A stretch of DNA of 64,000 nt from Streptomyces sp. NRRL B-3428. GTDB taxonomy: Bacteria; Actinomycetota; Actinomycetes; Streptomycetales; Streptomycetaceae. A program made the position numbers and the translations under genes. The stretch's first letter is position 1; the number at the start of each line of letters is the position of its first letter. The notes beneath the pieces are model-generated. The model made no database searches and was not told the DNA's origin. It saw only the letters and a program-made list of their open reading frames with translations. Below are positions 37,611-45,581 of the stretch, piece after piece. Location: contig JOGW01000002.1 of the NCBI GenBank assembly GCA_000721375.1, positions 186,001-250,000 on the forward strand, read 5' to 3'.

Positions 37611-39647
37611 TCAGCGGCCCCACTCACGACGGGCCTGCGCCACCTGTCCGAGCACCTGCTGGAGCACCGAACTGCCGGGCGGCACCAGAGCGGGCTGATA
37701 CGTCCAGGCGTGGCCGATCCACGGGTCCGCCAGGTGATCGTCGGGCACGGGCGTGAGCCGCAGCAGGGAGCGCCACAGCGGGTCGAGGATCGGCCCGTAC
37801 GCGGAGGCGTCCTCACGGTCGGCCACCATCATCAGGTGCACGCCGACCGACGGGCCCTCGTCCGCGAGATAGCGCAGCTGGGTCACCGCGCGGTCGTCGA
37901 AGCCGTGCGGGAAGTCATTGACGATCAGCAGCTGCTCCGCGGTGTCCAGCTCCGGCGGCAGCGCATCGGTGGCGCCTCCCCTGATCGCCATCTGCACCAG
38001 CTCGACGCGCTTGGTGAGACGGGCGAGGACCTCGCTCACCCCGGCGGCGCCGTAGCCGGGCTGATTGGGGAGGAGACCCGTCTGCAGCAGCGGCGCCAGT
38101 GAGGCCGCCGCAGTGCCGCCCGCGTCGATGGCATGGACCGTGAAGTCCCCGGGCGGGTACACCGCGAGCAGCCTGGACGCGTGCGCGACCGCGGTCTCCA
38201 TCGCGAGCCGGTGCAGCTCGGTGCTGTCGTGGAACGTCATGCTCCCCGAGGACGACCGTCCGCTGTCGATCCACATCCCGCGCTCCAGCGGCAGCCGCAT
38301 GAGGAGCGGGATGCGTACGTCGGCGCTCTCCGGCAGATGCAGATCGCCCAGGCGCAGCGCCATGGGGACCTCCATCGGCGGGCGGTACGCATGCCACACC
38401 GGGTTGTCCCAGGCGGCGAAGGCGGGCGGCAGCGCCGGCTCGACCACATCGGACTCGGCCTTGAGCTGGGCGAGATCCCGGTCGAGCACCTCGCGGGCCT
38501 GGTCGACGAGCGCGGCCTGCTTGGCGCGGGCGGCCTCGCGTGCGGCATCGCCCGTACCGCCGATACGGCTGCGCGGATCGGACAGGACCTTGTCCAGCTC
38601 CTGCTCCATGCGGGACTCCGCGAAGTCCACGGCACTGCGGTACGCGGCGGTGGTGCGGGCCAGGTCCTCGAACATGCCCCAGACCTGGTTGTAGAGCCGC
38701 TCCTCCATCGACCAGCCGGTCGCGTCCCCGGCCACGGGCTGCGCGGGCTGGCCCGGCTGGGCGGGCGGCGCGGTCGGCGGCGGAGTCGGGGGCGCGGCGG
38801 CCGCCGGACGGCGGCTGGGGTGCGCGTAGTTGACCCCGCCGGAGGTGGGCTGCTCCGGCGGTACGGAGGGGCCGCTGCCGCTCGTGGTCGGCGGCTGCGC
38901 GGGAACGGGTCCGCCGGTGGTGGGCGGGCGGGGCACACCGGCTCCGGGCCCTCCGGTCGTGCCCGGCTGGGCGGAGCCTCCGTGATCGCCGGCCGTCGCG
39001 CTGCCGTGCTCGCCCGCCGAACCGGCGGTGGCCGCGGTGCGCCGTACGCGATCGGACTCGGCCGTACGCGGCGGAGGCGCGGCCACCGAACGGGCCATGC
39101 CGCGCGCCACCGCGTCGAGGATCTGCGTGGCGATCTCACGGGACTGCACGACGCCCTGGTCGGCCAGCATCTCGGCGAGTCCGCCGGCATAGCCCTGGCC
39201 GACGGCGCGTACCTTCCAGACGCCGTTCCTTCGGTACAACTCCAGTGCCACGACGGCCGACTCGGGGTCCAGATCAGTGATCGTGTAGCTCGCGACCTCG
39301 GATCCGTCGAGCCCGGTGACCGCCACGAACGGGGCCGCGACCGCGCCGAAGCGGACCGGGCCGCCGACGCCGACGGGCAGCGCGAGCAGCACGTTCACCC
39401 GCTCCACCGGGTCGGGCAGGGCCTCCAGGTCCACGGCCAGGCGATGATCCGCCGCGGCCTGCTGGGAGACCTCGAGACCGGGCAGCTGATGAGCTCCGGG
39501 GTGGGCGATCCACTCGACGCCGCGCACCGTGCCCTGCGCGTCGCTGAGCGTGGCGCCCGCCACTATGGGCTTGCCTGCGGATACCCGGATCTCCAGACGG
39601 GTTTGAGGCAAGGGGACGTTCTGCCCCCGTACCAGCTCGACCGCCAT
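37611..39647 (-). CDS. TerD-domain protein fused to a large FtsK/ATPase-like region
   Basis: 678 residues. Residues 1-180 are a TerD-type domain (MAVELVRGQNVPLP, ITDLDPESAVVALELYRRNG, WKVRAVGQGYAGGL). A Pro/Gly/Thr-rich linker of about 120 residues follows (repeats such as PTTGGP, PPTTSG). The C-terminal 350 residues hold a helical segment and a region resembling the RecA-like core of FtsK/SpoIIIE ATPases (LRLGDLHLPESADVRIPLLM, LLIVNDFPHGFDDRAV, LLRLTPVPDD), but I see no Walker A motif, so it may not hydrolyse ATP. It lies next to terD on the same strand with a hairpin between. TerD proteins belong to tellurite and stress-response systems that bind calcium. Confidence 0.82.
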   Translation of the reverse strand: MAVELVRGQNVPLPQTRLEIRVSAGKPIVAGATLSDAQGTVRGVEWIAHPGAHQLPGLEVSQQAAADHRLAVDLEALPDPVERVNVLLALPVGVGGPVRFGAVAAPFVAVTGLDGSEVASYTITDLDPESAVVALELYRRNGVWKVRAVGQGYAGGLAEMLADQGVVQSREIATQILDAVARGMARSVAAPPPRTAESDRVRRTAATAGSAGEHGSATAGDHGGSAQPGTTGGPGAGVPRPPTTGGPVPAQPPTTSGSGPSVPPEQPTSGGVNYAHPSRRPAAAAPPTPPPTAPPAQPGQPAQPVAGDATGWSMEERLYNQVWGMFEDLARTTAAYRSAVDFAESRMEQELDKVLSDPRSRIGGTGDAAREAARAKQAALVDQAREVLDRDLAQLKAESDVVEPALPPAFAAWDNPVWHAYRPPMEVPMALRLGDLHLPESADVRIPLLMRLPLERGMWIDSGRSSSGSMTFHDSTELHRLAMETAVAHASRLLAVYPPGDFTVHAIDAGGTAAASLAPLLQTGLLPNQPGYGAAGVSEVLARLTKRVELVQMAIRGGATDALPPELDTAEQLLIVNDFPHGFDDRAVTQLRYLADEGPSVGVHLMMVADREDASAYGPILDPLWRSLLRLTPVPDDHLADPWIGHAWTYQPALVPPGSSVLQQVLGQVAQARREWGR

Positions 39648-39746
39648 GGTGTGGTCCCCCTCGTCGCTGCGTTCAATGGGCGCGCTGCCTGGGGCGATTG
39701 AACAGGAACCCCCGGAAACCCCGGGAAACTCCCGCCCCCAAGCTGC

Positions 39747-39765
39747 CGAGTGGCCGAGCCACTCG
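39747..39765. repeat. inverted repeat upstream of the TerD-ATPase-like gene
   Basis: CGAGTGGC (39747-39754) and GCCACTCG (39758-39765), a perfect 8-bp palindromic pair with a 3-nt centre, about 100 bases before the start codon. Operator or leader hairpin. Confidence 0.4.
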
Positions 39766-39783
39766 TGGTGTTCGGACGCGGAA

Positions 39784-39816
39784 GGCTCCCGGTTGCCGTC
39801 GGGGCGCCCGGGAGCC
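39784..39816 (-). terminator. terminator after terD
   Basis: GGCTCCCGG (39784-39792) and CCGGGAGCC (39808-39816) form a perfect 9-bp stem, 18 bases beyond the terD stop. Confidence 0.7.
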
Positions 39817-39833
39817 GCGTACCGCGAACTGCC

Positions 39834-40412
39834 TCAGAGGTGCGGCAGGATCGCCGGCATCAGGTCCTGGAACGTCCGGCCGTTGGCCGGCGTGCCGATC
39901 GCCGTCATCGTCCAGCCCGTGCCGGAGCGGTGCACCTTCGCCATGATCTGGGCGGTGTACTGGCCGCCGCCGTCGAGCGTGTAGCGCGCCATCTCCTGGC
40001 CGTTGGTCTCGTCCACCAGACGGCAGAACGCGTTCTGGACCTCCTGGAAGGTCTGGCCCGTGAACGAGTTGACCGTGAAGACGATCTGGTCGATGTGCAC
40101 CGGCACCCGCGCGAGGTCGACGAGAACGGACTCGTCGTCGCCGCCCTGGCCGGCGCCGCCGACCAGGTTGTCACCGGTGTGCCGGACCGAGCCGTCGTCG
40201 CTGACCAGGTGGCGGAAGAACACCACGTCCACCGGCTGCTTGTCCGCGAAGAGCACCGCCGAGGCGTCCAGGTCGATCTCCCGCGTACGGGAGCCGAACA
40301 GGCCGCGGCGCGGAGCCGCCTGCCAGCCGAGACCCATGCGCACCGCGGTCAGCGTGCCCCCGTCGCTCTTCTGCAGGCTGATGGCCTGACCCTTGGTCAT
40401 GTTGACCGTCAC
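39834..40412 (-). CDS. terD: TerD family calcium-binding stress protein
   Basis: 192 residues, the full TerD length, from GTG 40412 (VTVNMTKGQAISL) with AGGGGA eight bases upstream. The family's calcium-binding loop is GDNLVGGAGQGGDDES, and the later QNAFCRLVDETNGQEMARY and MAKVHRSGTGW are typical. TerD/TerZ proteins take part in tellurite resistance and envelope or oxidative stress tolerance; in Streptomyces they also affect differentiation. A DNA-damage-type promoter stands in front of it (40475-40497). It is followed by a hairpin and the TerD-ATPase-like gene on the same strand. Confidence 0.93.
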   Translation of the reverse strand: MTVNMTKGQAISLQKSDGGTLTAVRMGLGWQAAPRRGLFGSRTREIDLDASAVLFADKQPVDVVFFRHLVSDDGSVRHTGDNLVGGAGQGGDDESVLVDLARVPVHIDQIVFTVNSFTGQTFQEVQNAFCRLVDETNGQEMARYTLDGGGQYTAQIMAKVHRSGTGWTMTAIGTPANGRTFQDLMPAILPHL

Positions 40413-40474
40413 GCGATGTCCCCTCTCATCCCCAACTCATCCCCGCCTGCCGCATGTGCGTGCGGTTGACCTGA

Positions 40475-40497
40475 ACCCTACGCAGTGCCGCTGACAA
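40475..40497 (-). promoter_or_regulatory. PafBC/RecA-NDp-type promoter of terD (one mismatch)
   Basis: Minus-strand TTGTCAGCG (40497-40489), eight bases, TAGGGT (40480-40475). One base differs from TTGTCRGTG; the spacing is exact and the -10 is the best of the set. The leader would be about 55 bases with a ribosome site. Confidence 0.6.
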
Positions 40498-40579
40498 CGC
40501 CGAACCCCGGTCCCGGCTTTGTGTCGGTCTTGCAACACTTCAAGGCGGGGTCCCGGTTGCGGAACCCCGGCCAGGGCCC

Positions 40580-42739
40580 CTATGCCTGTCCCGCCTCGCG
40601 CATCTGGCGCAGCTCCTTCTTCATCTCCGAGACCTCGTCGCGCAGCCGTGCCGCGATCTCGAACTGGAGGTCCGCCGCGGCGGCGCGCATCCGCTCGGTC
40701 ATCTCCTCGATCTGCCCGGCGAGTTCGGCCGCGGGACGGTCCGTGGGCACCGTCTCCTTCGCCTTGCCCTTGGCGGACTTGGCCGCCTTGCCGCCCGCGG
40801 CCTTGGCTCCGCCGAGCGAGGGCACCGGCGCCTTGGCGCCCTTGCCGTCCTTCCCGCCCTTGCGGTACCCGCTGCCGAGCAGCTGCTCGGTGTCCACCTC
40901 TTCGCGGGCGATGGTCGCGACGATGTCGTTGATCTTCTTGCGGAGCGGCTGCGGATCGATGCCGTGCTCCTTGTTGTACGCGATCTGCTTGGCCCGGCGG
41001 CGATTCGTCTCGTCGATGGCCTTCTCCATCGCCGGGGTGATCTTGTCCGCGTACATATGGACCTGCCCCGAGACGTTACGAGCCGCACGGCCGATCGTCT
41101 GGATCAGCGAGGTGCCCGAGCGCAGGAAGCCCTCCTTGTCGGCGTCGAGGATCGCGACCAGGGAGACCTCGGGGAGGTCGAGGCCCTCACGGAGCAGGTT
41201 GATGCCGACGAGGACGTCGTACTCACCGGCGCGCAGTTCACGCAGGAGCTCCACGCGACGCAGGGTGTCGACGTCGCTGTGCAGATAGCGGACCTGGATG
41301 CCGAGTTCGAGGAAGTAGTCGGTGAGGTCCTCGGCCATCTTCTTGGTGAGCGTGGTGACCAGGACCCGCTCGTCCTTCTCGGTGCGCTGCCTGATCTCGT
41401 GCACCAGGTCGTCGATCTGGCCCTCGGTGGGCTTGACCACGACCTCCGGGTCGATGAGGCCGGTGGGGCGGATGATCTGCTCCACGAAGCCGTCGCCGCG
41501 CGAGAGCTCGTACTGGCCCGGGGTCGCCGACAGATAGACGGTCTGCCCGATCCGCTTCTGGAACTCCTCCCACTTCAGCGGCCGGTTGTCCAGCGCGGAC
41601 GGGAGGCGGAACCCGTGCTCGACGAGGGTGCGCTTACGGGAGGCGTCGCCCTCGTACATCGCGCCGATCTGCGGCACGGTCACATGCGACTCGTCGAGGA
41701 CGAGCAGGAAGTCGTCCGGGAAGTAGTCGAGCAGGGTGTGCGGCGGGGTGCCGGGCTCGCGGCCGTCGAAGTGCATCGAGTAGTTCTCCACGCCGGAGCA
41801 GGAGCCGATCTGGCGCAGCATCTCGAGGTCGTACGTGGTGCGCATGCGAAGCCGCTGGGCCTCCAGCATCTTGCCCTGCTTCTCCAGCTCGGCGAGGCGC
41901 TCCCCCAGCTCCTTCTCGATGTCGTTGGCCGCACGCTCGAGGCGCTCCGGTCCTGCCACATAGTGGGTGGCGGGGAAGACATGCAGCTCCTGGTCGTCGC
42001 TGATGATCTCGCCGGTGAGGGGATGGAGCGTGGACAGGGCCTCGATCTCGTCGCCGAACATCTCGATCCGGACGGCCAGTTCCTCGTAGACCGGGAAGAT
42101 CTCGATGGTGTCGCCGCGCACCCGGAACGTGCCGCGGGTGAACGCCAGATCGTTGCGCGTGTACTGGATGTCGACGAAGCGGCGCAGCAGTTGGTCGCGG
42201 TCGACCTCCTCGCCGACCTTGAGGTGCACCATGCGGTCGACGTACTCCTGCGGCGTACCGAGACCGTAGATGCAGGAGACCGAGGCGACCACGATGACGT
42301 CGCGCCGGGTCAGCAGCGAGTTGGTGGCGGAGTGGCGAAGGCGCTCCACCTCCTCGTTGATCGAGGAGTCCTTCTCGATGTAGGTGTCCGACTGCGGGAC
42401 GTACGCCTCGGGCTGGTAGTAGTCGTAGTACGAGACGAAGTACTCGACCGCGTTGTTCGGCAGCAGCTCACGGAACTCGTTGGCGAGCTGCGCCGCGAGC
42501 GTCTTGTTCGGCGCCATGACGAGCGTGGGCCGCTGGAGCTTCTCGATCATCCAGGCCGTCGTGGCCGACTTTCCCGTGCCGGTCGCGCCGAGCAGGACGA
42601 CGTCCTTCTCGCCCGCGCGGATACGACGCTCAAGATCGGCGATGGCCGTCGGCTGGTCGCCGCTGGGGCGGTACGGGCTGATGACCTCGAAGGGTCGCTC
42701 GCTGCGCTGGATGTTCTGGATGGTGGTCTCGGGCCGCAT
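40580..42739 (-). CDS. uvrB: excinuclease ABC subunit UvrB
   Basis: 719 residues. The helicase-like damage-verification protein of nucleotide excision repair: Walker [12 protein letters not shown] (residues 51-61), beta-hairpin region [12 protein letters not shown] (about 109-120), DESHVTVPQ, the helicase motif QTIGRAARN and the C-terminal UVR motif that binds UvrC ([17 protein letters not shown]). A Lys/Ala/Gly-rich insert precedes the UVR motif. Start ATG 42739 coincides with the predicted transcription start of a damage-type promoter, so the message should be leaderless. It lies upstream of terD on the same strand, with 167 bp between. Confidence 0.98.
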   Translation of the reverse strand: MRPETTIQNIQRSERPFEVISPYRPSGDQPTAIADLERRIRAGEKDVVLLGATGTGKSATTAWMIEKLQRPTLVMAPNKTLAAQLANEFRELLPNNAVEYFVSYYDYYQPEAYVPQSDTYIEKDSSINEEVERLRHSATNSLLTRRDVIVVASVSCIYGLGTPQEYVDRMVHLKVGEEVDRDQLLRRFVDIQYTRNDLAFTRGTFRVRGDTIEIFPVYEELAVRIEMFGDEIEALSTLHPLTGEIISDDQELHVFPATHYVAGPERLERAANDIEKELGERLAELEKQGKMLEAQRLRMRTTYDLEMLRQIGSCSGVENYSMHFDGREPGTPPHTLLDYFPDDFLLVLDESHVTVPQIGAMYEGDASRKRTLVEHGFRLPSALDNRPLKWEEFQKRIGQTVYLSATPGQYELSRGDGFVEQIIRPTGLIDPEVVVKPTEGQIDDLVHEIRQRTEKDERVLVTTLTKKMAEDLTDYFLELGIQVRYLHSDVDTLRRVELLRELRAGEYDVLVGINLLREGLDLPEVSLVAILDADKEGFLRSGTSLIQTIGRAARNVSGQVHMYADKITPAMEKAIDETNRRRAKQIAYNKEHGIDPQPLRKKINDIVATIAREEVDTEQLLGSGYRKGGKDGKGAKAPVPSLGGAKAAGGKAAKSAKGKAKETVPTDRPAAELAGQIEEMTERMRAAAADLQFEIAARLRDEVSEMKKELRQMREAGQA

Positions 42740-42745
42740 GGAACC

Positions 42746-42768
42746 ACCGTACGACCCGGCACTGACAA
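42746..42768 (-). promoter_or_regulatory. PafBC/RecA-NDp-type DNA-damage promoter of uvrB
   Basis: Minus-strand TTGTCAGTG (42768-42760), eight bases, TACGGT (42751-42746), a full match to TTGTCRGTG-N8-TAnnnT. Seven bases past the -10 is the ATG at 42739. Confidence 0.85.
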
Positions 42769-42834
42769 CGGGGCCGGATCGCCGCTACGGCTGCGCTCCA
42801 GCCGCCCCGGGCGCCGCCGGCCCCGCCCCGCCGG

Positions 42835-43671
42835 TCACCAGTCCTGGCGGTACTGGGCGCTCCTGCGCTGGGCGCCGACGCTGCGCTGCGAGGCGGCCGG
42901 TACGCCCTTGCGGTCCGCCTCCGTGGGCTGCCAGTCCTGCTTGCCCATGATCATCAGCGGGTCGAACATCACGACCACGCCGGCGAGCAGCAGGAAGGCC
43001 AGCGGGCCGACCATCATGGGCGCGAGCAGCTGGGCGGGCGAGTCACCGTCCACCGCGCCGCTCGTCCCGTGCAGATGGACGCTGAGCGCCGCCATGCCCG
43101 TGTAGTGCATTCCGCTCACGGCCAGGCCCATGATCAGGCTCGCGCCCAGACTCCACAGGAAGCCACGGACCTGGGCGGCGCACCACAGCGCCGCGGTGGC
43201 GGCGACCACGGCGATGACGACCGAGGTGGCGACCGTGAGCGTGTCGTACTGGAGCGAGCCGCGCAGACGCATGGCGGCCATGCCGAGGTAGTGCATCGAG
43301 GCGACGCCGAGCCCGGTGATCGTGCCGCCCGTGAACAGGGCCATGACCGTCGGCCCGCGGTAGCCCACGATGAAGACGCCGATACCGACCATCACGATCG
43401 CGACGCCGAGGCTCGCGAAGGTGAGCGACGGTTCGTAACTGACGGGCGCTTCCTTGACGGTGAAGCCCATCATCGCGATGAAGTGCATGGTCCAGATGCC
43501 GGAGCCGATGGCCGCGGCGCCGAGCGCCAGCCATCCGGGGCGCCATGAGTTGCCGACCACGAGCGAGCGCGTGGTGCAGCGGAGACCTAGAGCACTGCCC
43601 ACGCAGGCCATCACATAAGCGGCGATCGGGGTGACCAACCCGTAACTGAATCCATCGACGGTGCCCTGCAT
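42835..43671 (-). CDS. MHYT-domain membrane sensor protein
   Basis: 278 residues from ATG 43671 (MQGTVDGFSYG); ATG 43697 would add nine residues. Seven membrane helices carry the three MHYT repeats, each with Met-His near the outer edge: MHFIAMMGF, MHYLGMAAM and MHYTGMAAL. MHYT domains are thought to bind copper and sense oxygen, CO or NO. Here there is no attached GGDEF, EAL or kinase domain; only a basic C-terminal tail of about 40 residues. So it is a free-standing sensor, or a metal-binding membrane protein. It is divergent from the glpQ-type gene. Confidence 0.9.
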   Translation of the reverse strand: MQGTVDGFSYGLVTPIAAYVMACVGSALGLRCTTRSLVVGNSWRPGWLALGAAAIGSGIWTMHFIAMMGFTVKEAPVSYEPSLTFASLGVAIVMVGIGVFIVGYRGPTVMALFTGGTITGLGVASMHYLGMAAMRLRGSLQYDTLTVATSVVIAVVAATAALWCAAQVRGFLWSLGASLIMGLAVSGMHYTGMAALSVHLHGTSGAVDGDSPAQLLAPMMVGPLAFLLLAGVVVMFDPLMIMGKQDWQPTEADRKGVPAASQRSVGAQRRSAQYRQDW

Positions 43672-43857
43672 GCCGGGATGACCCTTCCGCCCCATTTGAT
43701 AGCCCCAGGGTGCCCCCGCACCCCCTGCGCGCGCCGGACAAGTGGCCGGTGCTGAGCAGAGATTAAAGCGCCAAGCGGAACGTACGAACGAATCTTCGGC
43801 AAAAAATCTGTCACTTCGCCGTCGGCGGACAACCCATGTTTCGTCTTGAGTGACTCC

Positions 43858-43875
43858 GTTCACCTCATGGCCATC
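43858..43875 (+). promoter_or_regulatory. candidate PHO box upstream of the GlpQ-type gene
   Basis: GTTCACC (43858-43864) is a perfect core of the Streptomyces PhoP direct repeat; eleven bases on is GGCCATC (43869-43875), matching four of seven. Secreted GlpQ enzymes of S. coelicolor are known PhoP targets, which makes the half-good site worth noting. Confidence 0.4.
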
Positions 43876-43948
43876 CCTCACCTGTCGTGTGTTGCTTCCT
43901 GAGTGCAACGCTCAGTCGGTCTGTGATCGCACGAAGTGAGGAGTACCG

Positions 43949-44833
43949 GTGTACGTACGCTCTGCCGCAACCATGGCCGCCGTTCTGATCGGCGCCGGAG
44001 CGCTCGTCCTGCCCGCTACCACCACCCAGGCCCACTCCGTCGGAGCCGCGAAGACCGACATCCCCACGATCGTGGCGCACCGAGGAGCCTCGGCGTACGC
44101 CCCCGAGAACACCCTGGCCGCCATCGACAAGGCACGTGAACTGGGCTTCGTCTGGGTCGAGAACGACGTGCAGCGCACCAAGGACGGCGAGCTCGTGATC
44201 CTGCACGACGACAACCTGGCGCGGACCACCGACGTGGAGCAGGTGTTCCCCGACCGGGCACCTTGGAAGGTCGCGGACTTCACCGCGGCGGAGATCTCGA
44301 AGCTGGACGCGGGCAGTTGGTTCGACGCCAAGTTCAAGGGCGCGCGCATACCGACGCTCACGCAGTACATGAACCGTGTCGAGCGCAACCACCAGAAGCT
44401 GGTCCTCGAGGTCAAGAACCCGCAGCTCTACCCCGGCATCGAGCGCGACACCCTGCGTGTTCTGCGCAAAACGGGCTGGCTCGACCGCGGGCACGTCAGG
44501 AGCAAGCTGGTGGTCCAGAGCTTCAGCGCGGACTCGGTGAAGGCGGTGCACGCGCAGCGTCCGGACATCAAGACCGCACTCCTCGGCACACCGGCGGCGG
44601 CCGATCTGCCGACGTACGCAAAGTTCGCAGATCAGATCAATTCCAGTTACAAGACAATCTCGGCCGAATACGTCGCGGCCATCCACGCTCAGCGCGGTCC
44701 GCACGGCAAGCCGTTGGAGATCTACACCTGGACCGTCGACGACGCGGCGAACGCCCAGCGCGTGACCGGCTACGGCGTGAACGGGATCATCACCAACAAG
44801 CCCGACGTCGTACGGGACGCCGTCGACGACTGA
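43949..44833 (+). CDS. glpQ: secreted glycerophosphodiester phosphodiesterase
   Basis: 294 residues from GTG 43949 with GAGGAG five bases upstream. A signal peptide of about 28 residues (AATMAAVLIGAGALVLPA to TTQA) is followed by the GDPD catalytic fold: IVAHRGASAYAPENT, ENDVQRTKDGELVILHDD and LEVKNP hold the catalytic His residues and metal ligands, with YTWTVDDAANAQRV and GVNGIITNKPD at the end. It releases glycerol 3-phosphate from deacylated phospholipids outside the cell. The position downstream of uvrB and an MHYT gene is that of glpQ2 in S. coelicolor, as I recall. A possible PHO box lies upstream. Confidence 0.93.
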   Translation: MYVRSAATMAAVLIGAGALVLPATTTQAHSVGAAKTDIPTIVAHRGASAYAPENTLAAIDKARELGFVWVENDVQRTKDGELVILHDDNLARTTDVEQVFPDRAPWKVADFTAAEISKLDAGSWFDAKFKGARIPTLTQYMNRVERNHQKLVLEVKNPQLYPGIERDTLRVLRKTGWLDRGHVRSKLVVQSFSADSVKAVHAQRPDIKTALLGTPAAADLPTYAKFADQINSSYKTISAEYVAAIHAQRGPHGKPLEIYTWTVDDAANAQRVTGYGVNGIITNKPDVVRDAVDD

Positions 44834-44845
44834 CGTCCGGCGGCG

Positions 44846-44868
44846 TTGTCAGTGGCCCGCCGTACCGT
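44846..44868 (+). promoter_or_regulatory. PafBC/RecA-NDp-type DNA-damage promoter of ogt
   Basis: TTGTCAGTG (44846-44854), eight bases, TACCGT (44863-44868): a full match. The predicted start point, seven to eight bases on, is the GTG at 44876. Confidence 0.85.
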
Positions 44869-44875
44869 GGTCGAC

Positions 44876-45460
44876 GTGAACACTGATGGGCACCACACAC
44901 GTTCCCCGGGATCCGCGGACGGCGGGCAGGCCCTCGTCGAGTGGGCCGTCGTCGACAGCGACATCGGTCCGCTGCTGCTCGCCGCGACGGCCGAAGGGCT
45001 GGTCAACGTGGTCTTTCACGCGCGCGGCCCTGTGCGCGAGAAGGCCGTCGCGGGGCTGGCCGCGCGGTTCGGCGGTGCGGTCGCCGAGGCACCCGGTTCG
45101 CCGCGTCTGGCCGAGCCCGTACGTCAGTTGCGGGCGTACTTCGCCGGAGAGCTGCGTGCGTTCACGCTCGATCTGGACTGGACGCTGATCTCCGGCTTCA
45201 ACCGCCAGGTGCTGCGCGAGCTGAACGACGGCGTGCCGTACGGCGCGGTCGTCGGTTACGGGGATCTGGCCCGCCGGGTCGGACAGCCGGGCGCCGCACA
45301 GGCGGTGGGCGTGGCGATGGGGTCCAATCCGCTCCCGGTGGTGGTGCCCTGCCATCGGGTCGTGGAGAGCGACGGGGGAATCGGGGGCTTCGGCGGCGGT
45401 CTGGAGACCAAGCGGAAGCTGCTCGCGCTGGAGGGTGTGCTGCCGGAGCCGTTGTTCTGA
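44876..45460 (+). CDS. ogt: methylated-DNA-protein-cysteine methyltransferase
   Basis: 194 residues. The suicide repair protein that takes the methyl group from O6-methylguanine onto Cys159 (VVPCHRV), with the DNA-binding helix (GDLARRVGQPGAAQAVGVAM) and the closing GGFGGGLETKRKLLALEG. The frame is open back to 44846, but that extension is the promoter itself; GTG 44876 is at the predicted transcription start and has no ribosome site, so I call it a leaderless gene. This is the one-domain Ogt type, lacking the Ada methyl-phosphotriester domain. The last three codons belong to the first unit of a 21-bp tandem repeat. Confidence 0.95.
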   Translation: MNTDGHHTRSPGSADGGQALVEWAVVDSDIGPLLLAATAEGLVNVVFHARGPVREKAVAGLAARFGGAVAEAPGSPRLAEPVRQLRAYFAGELRAFTLDLDWTLISGFNRQVLRELNDGVPYGAVVGYGDLARRVGQPGAAQAVGVAMGSNPLPVVVPCHRVVESDGGIGGFGGGLETKRKLLALEGVLPEPLF

Positions 45461-45511
45461 GCCGCTGCACCGTTGTTCTGAGCCGCCGCATCGCTGTTCC
45501 GAGCCGCCGCA
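45449..45511 (+). repeat. three 21-bp tandem units at the 3' end of ogt
   Basis: Units 45449-45469, 45470-45490 and 45491-45511 share CCGTTGTTCTGAGCCGCYGC with one change in unit 2 and a few in unit 3. The first unit holds the end of ogt and its stop codon. Confidence 0.92.
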
Positions 45512-45581
45512 CACGGTGCGGTCCGCTCCCGCCGGTCGCCCGCCCTGCCCCGATGTCCGAGCCGCCTGACACACTGCGCCG

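Noticed and set aside
40964..43105. A 713-codon plus-strand frame opposite uvrB and part of the MHYT gene
   Set aside because: Crosses two real genes and their intergenic promoter, with no recognisable domain; shadow frame.
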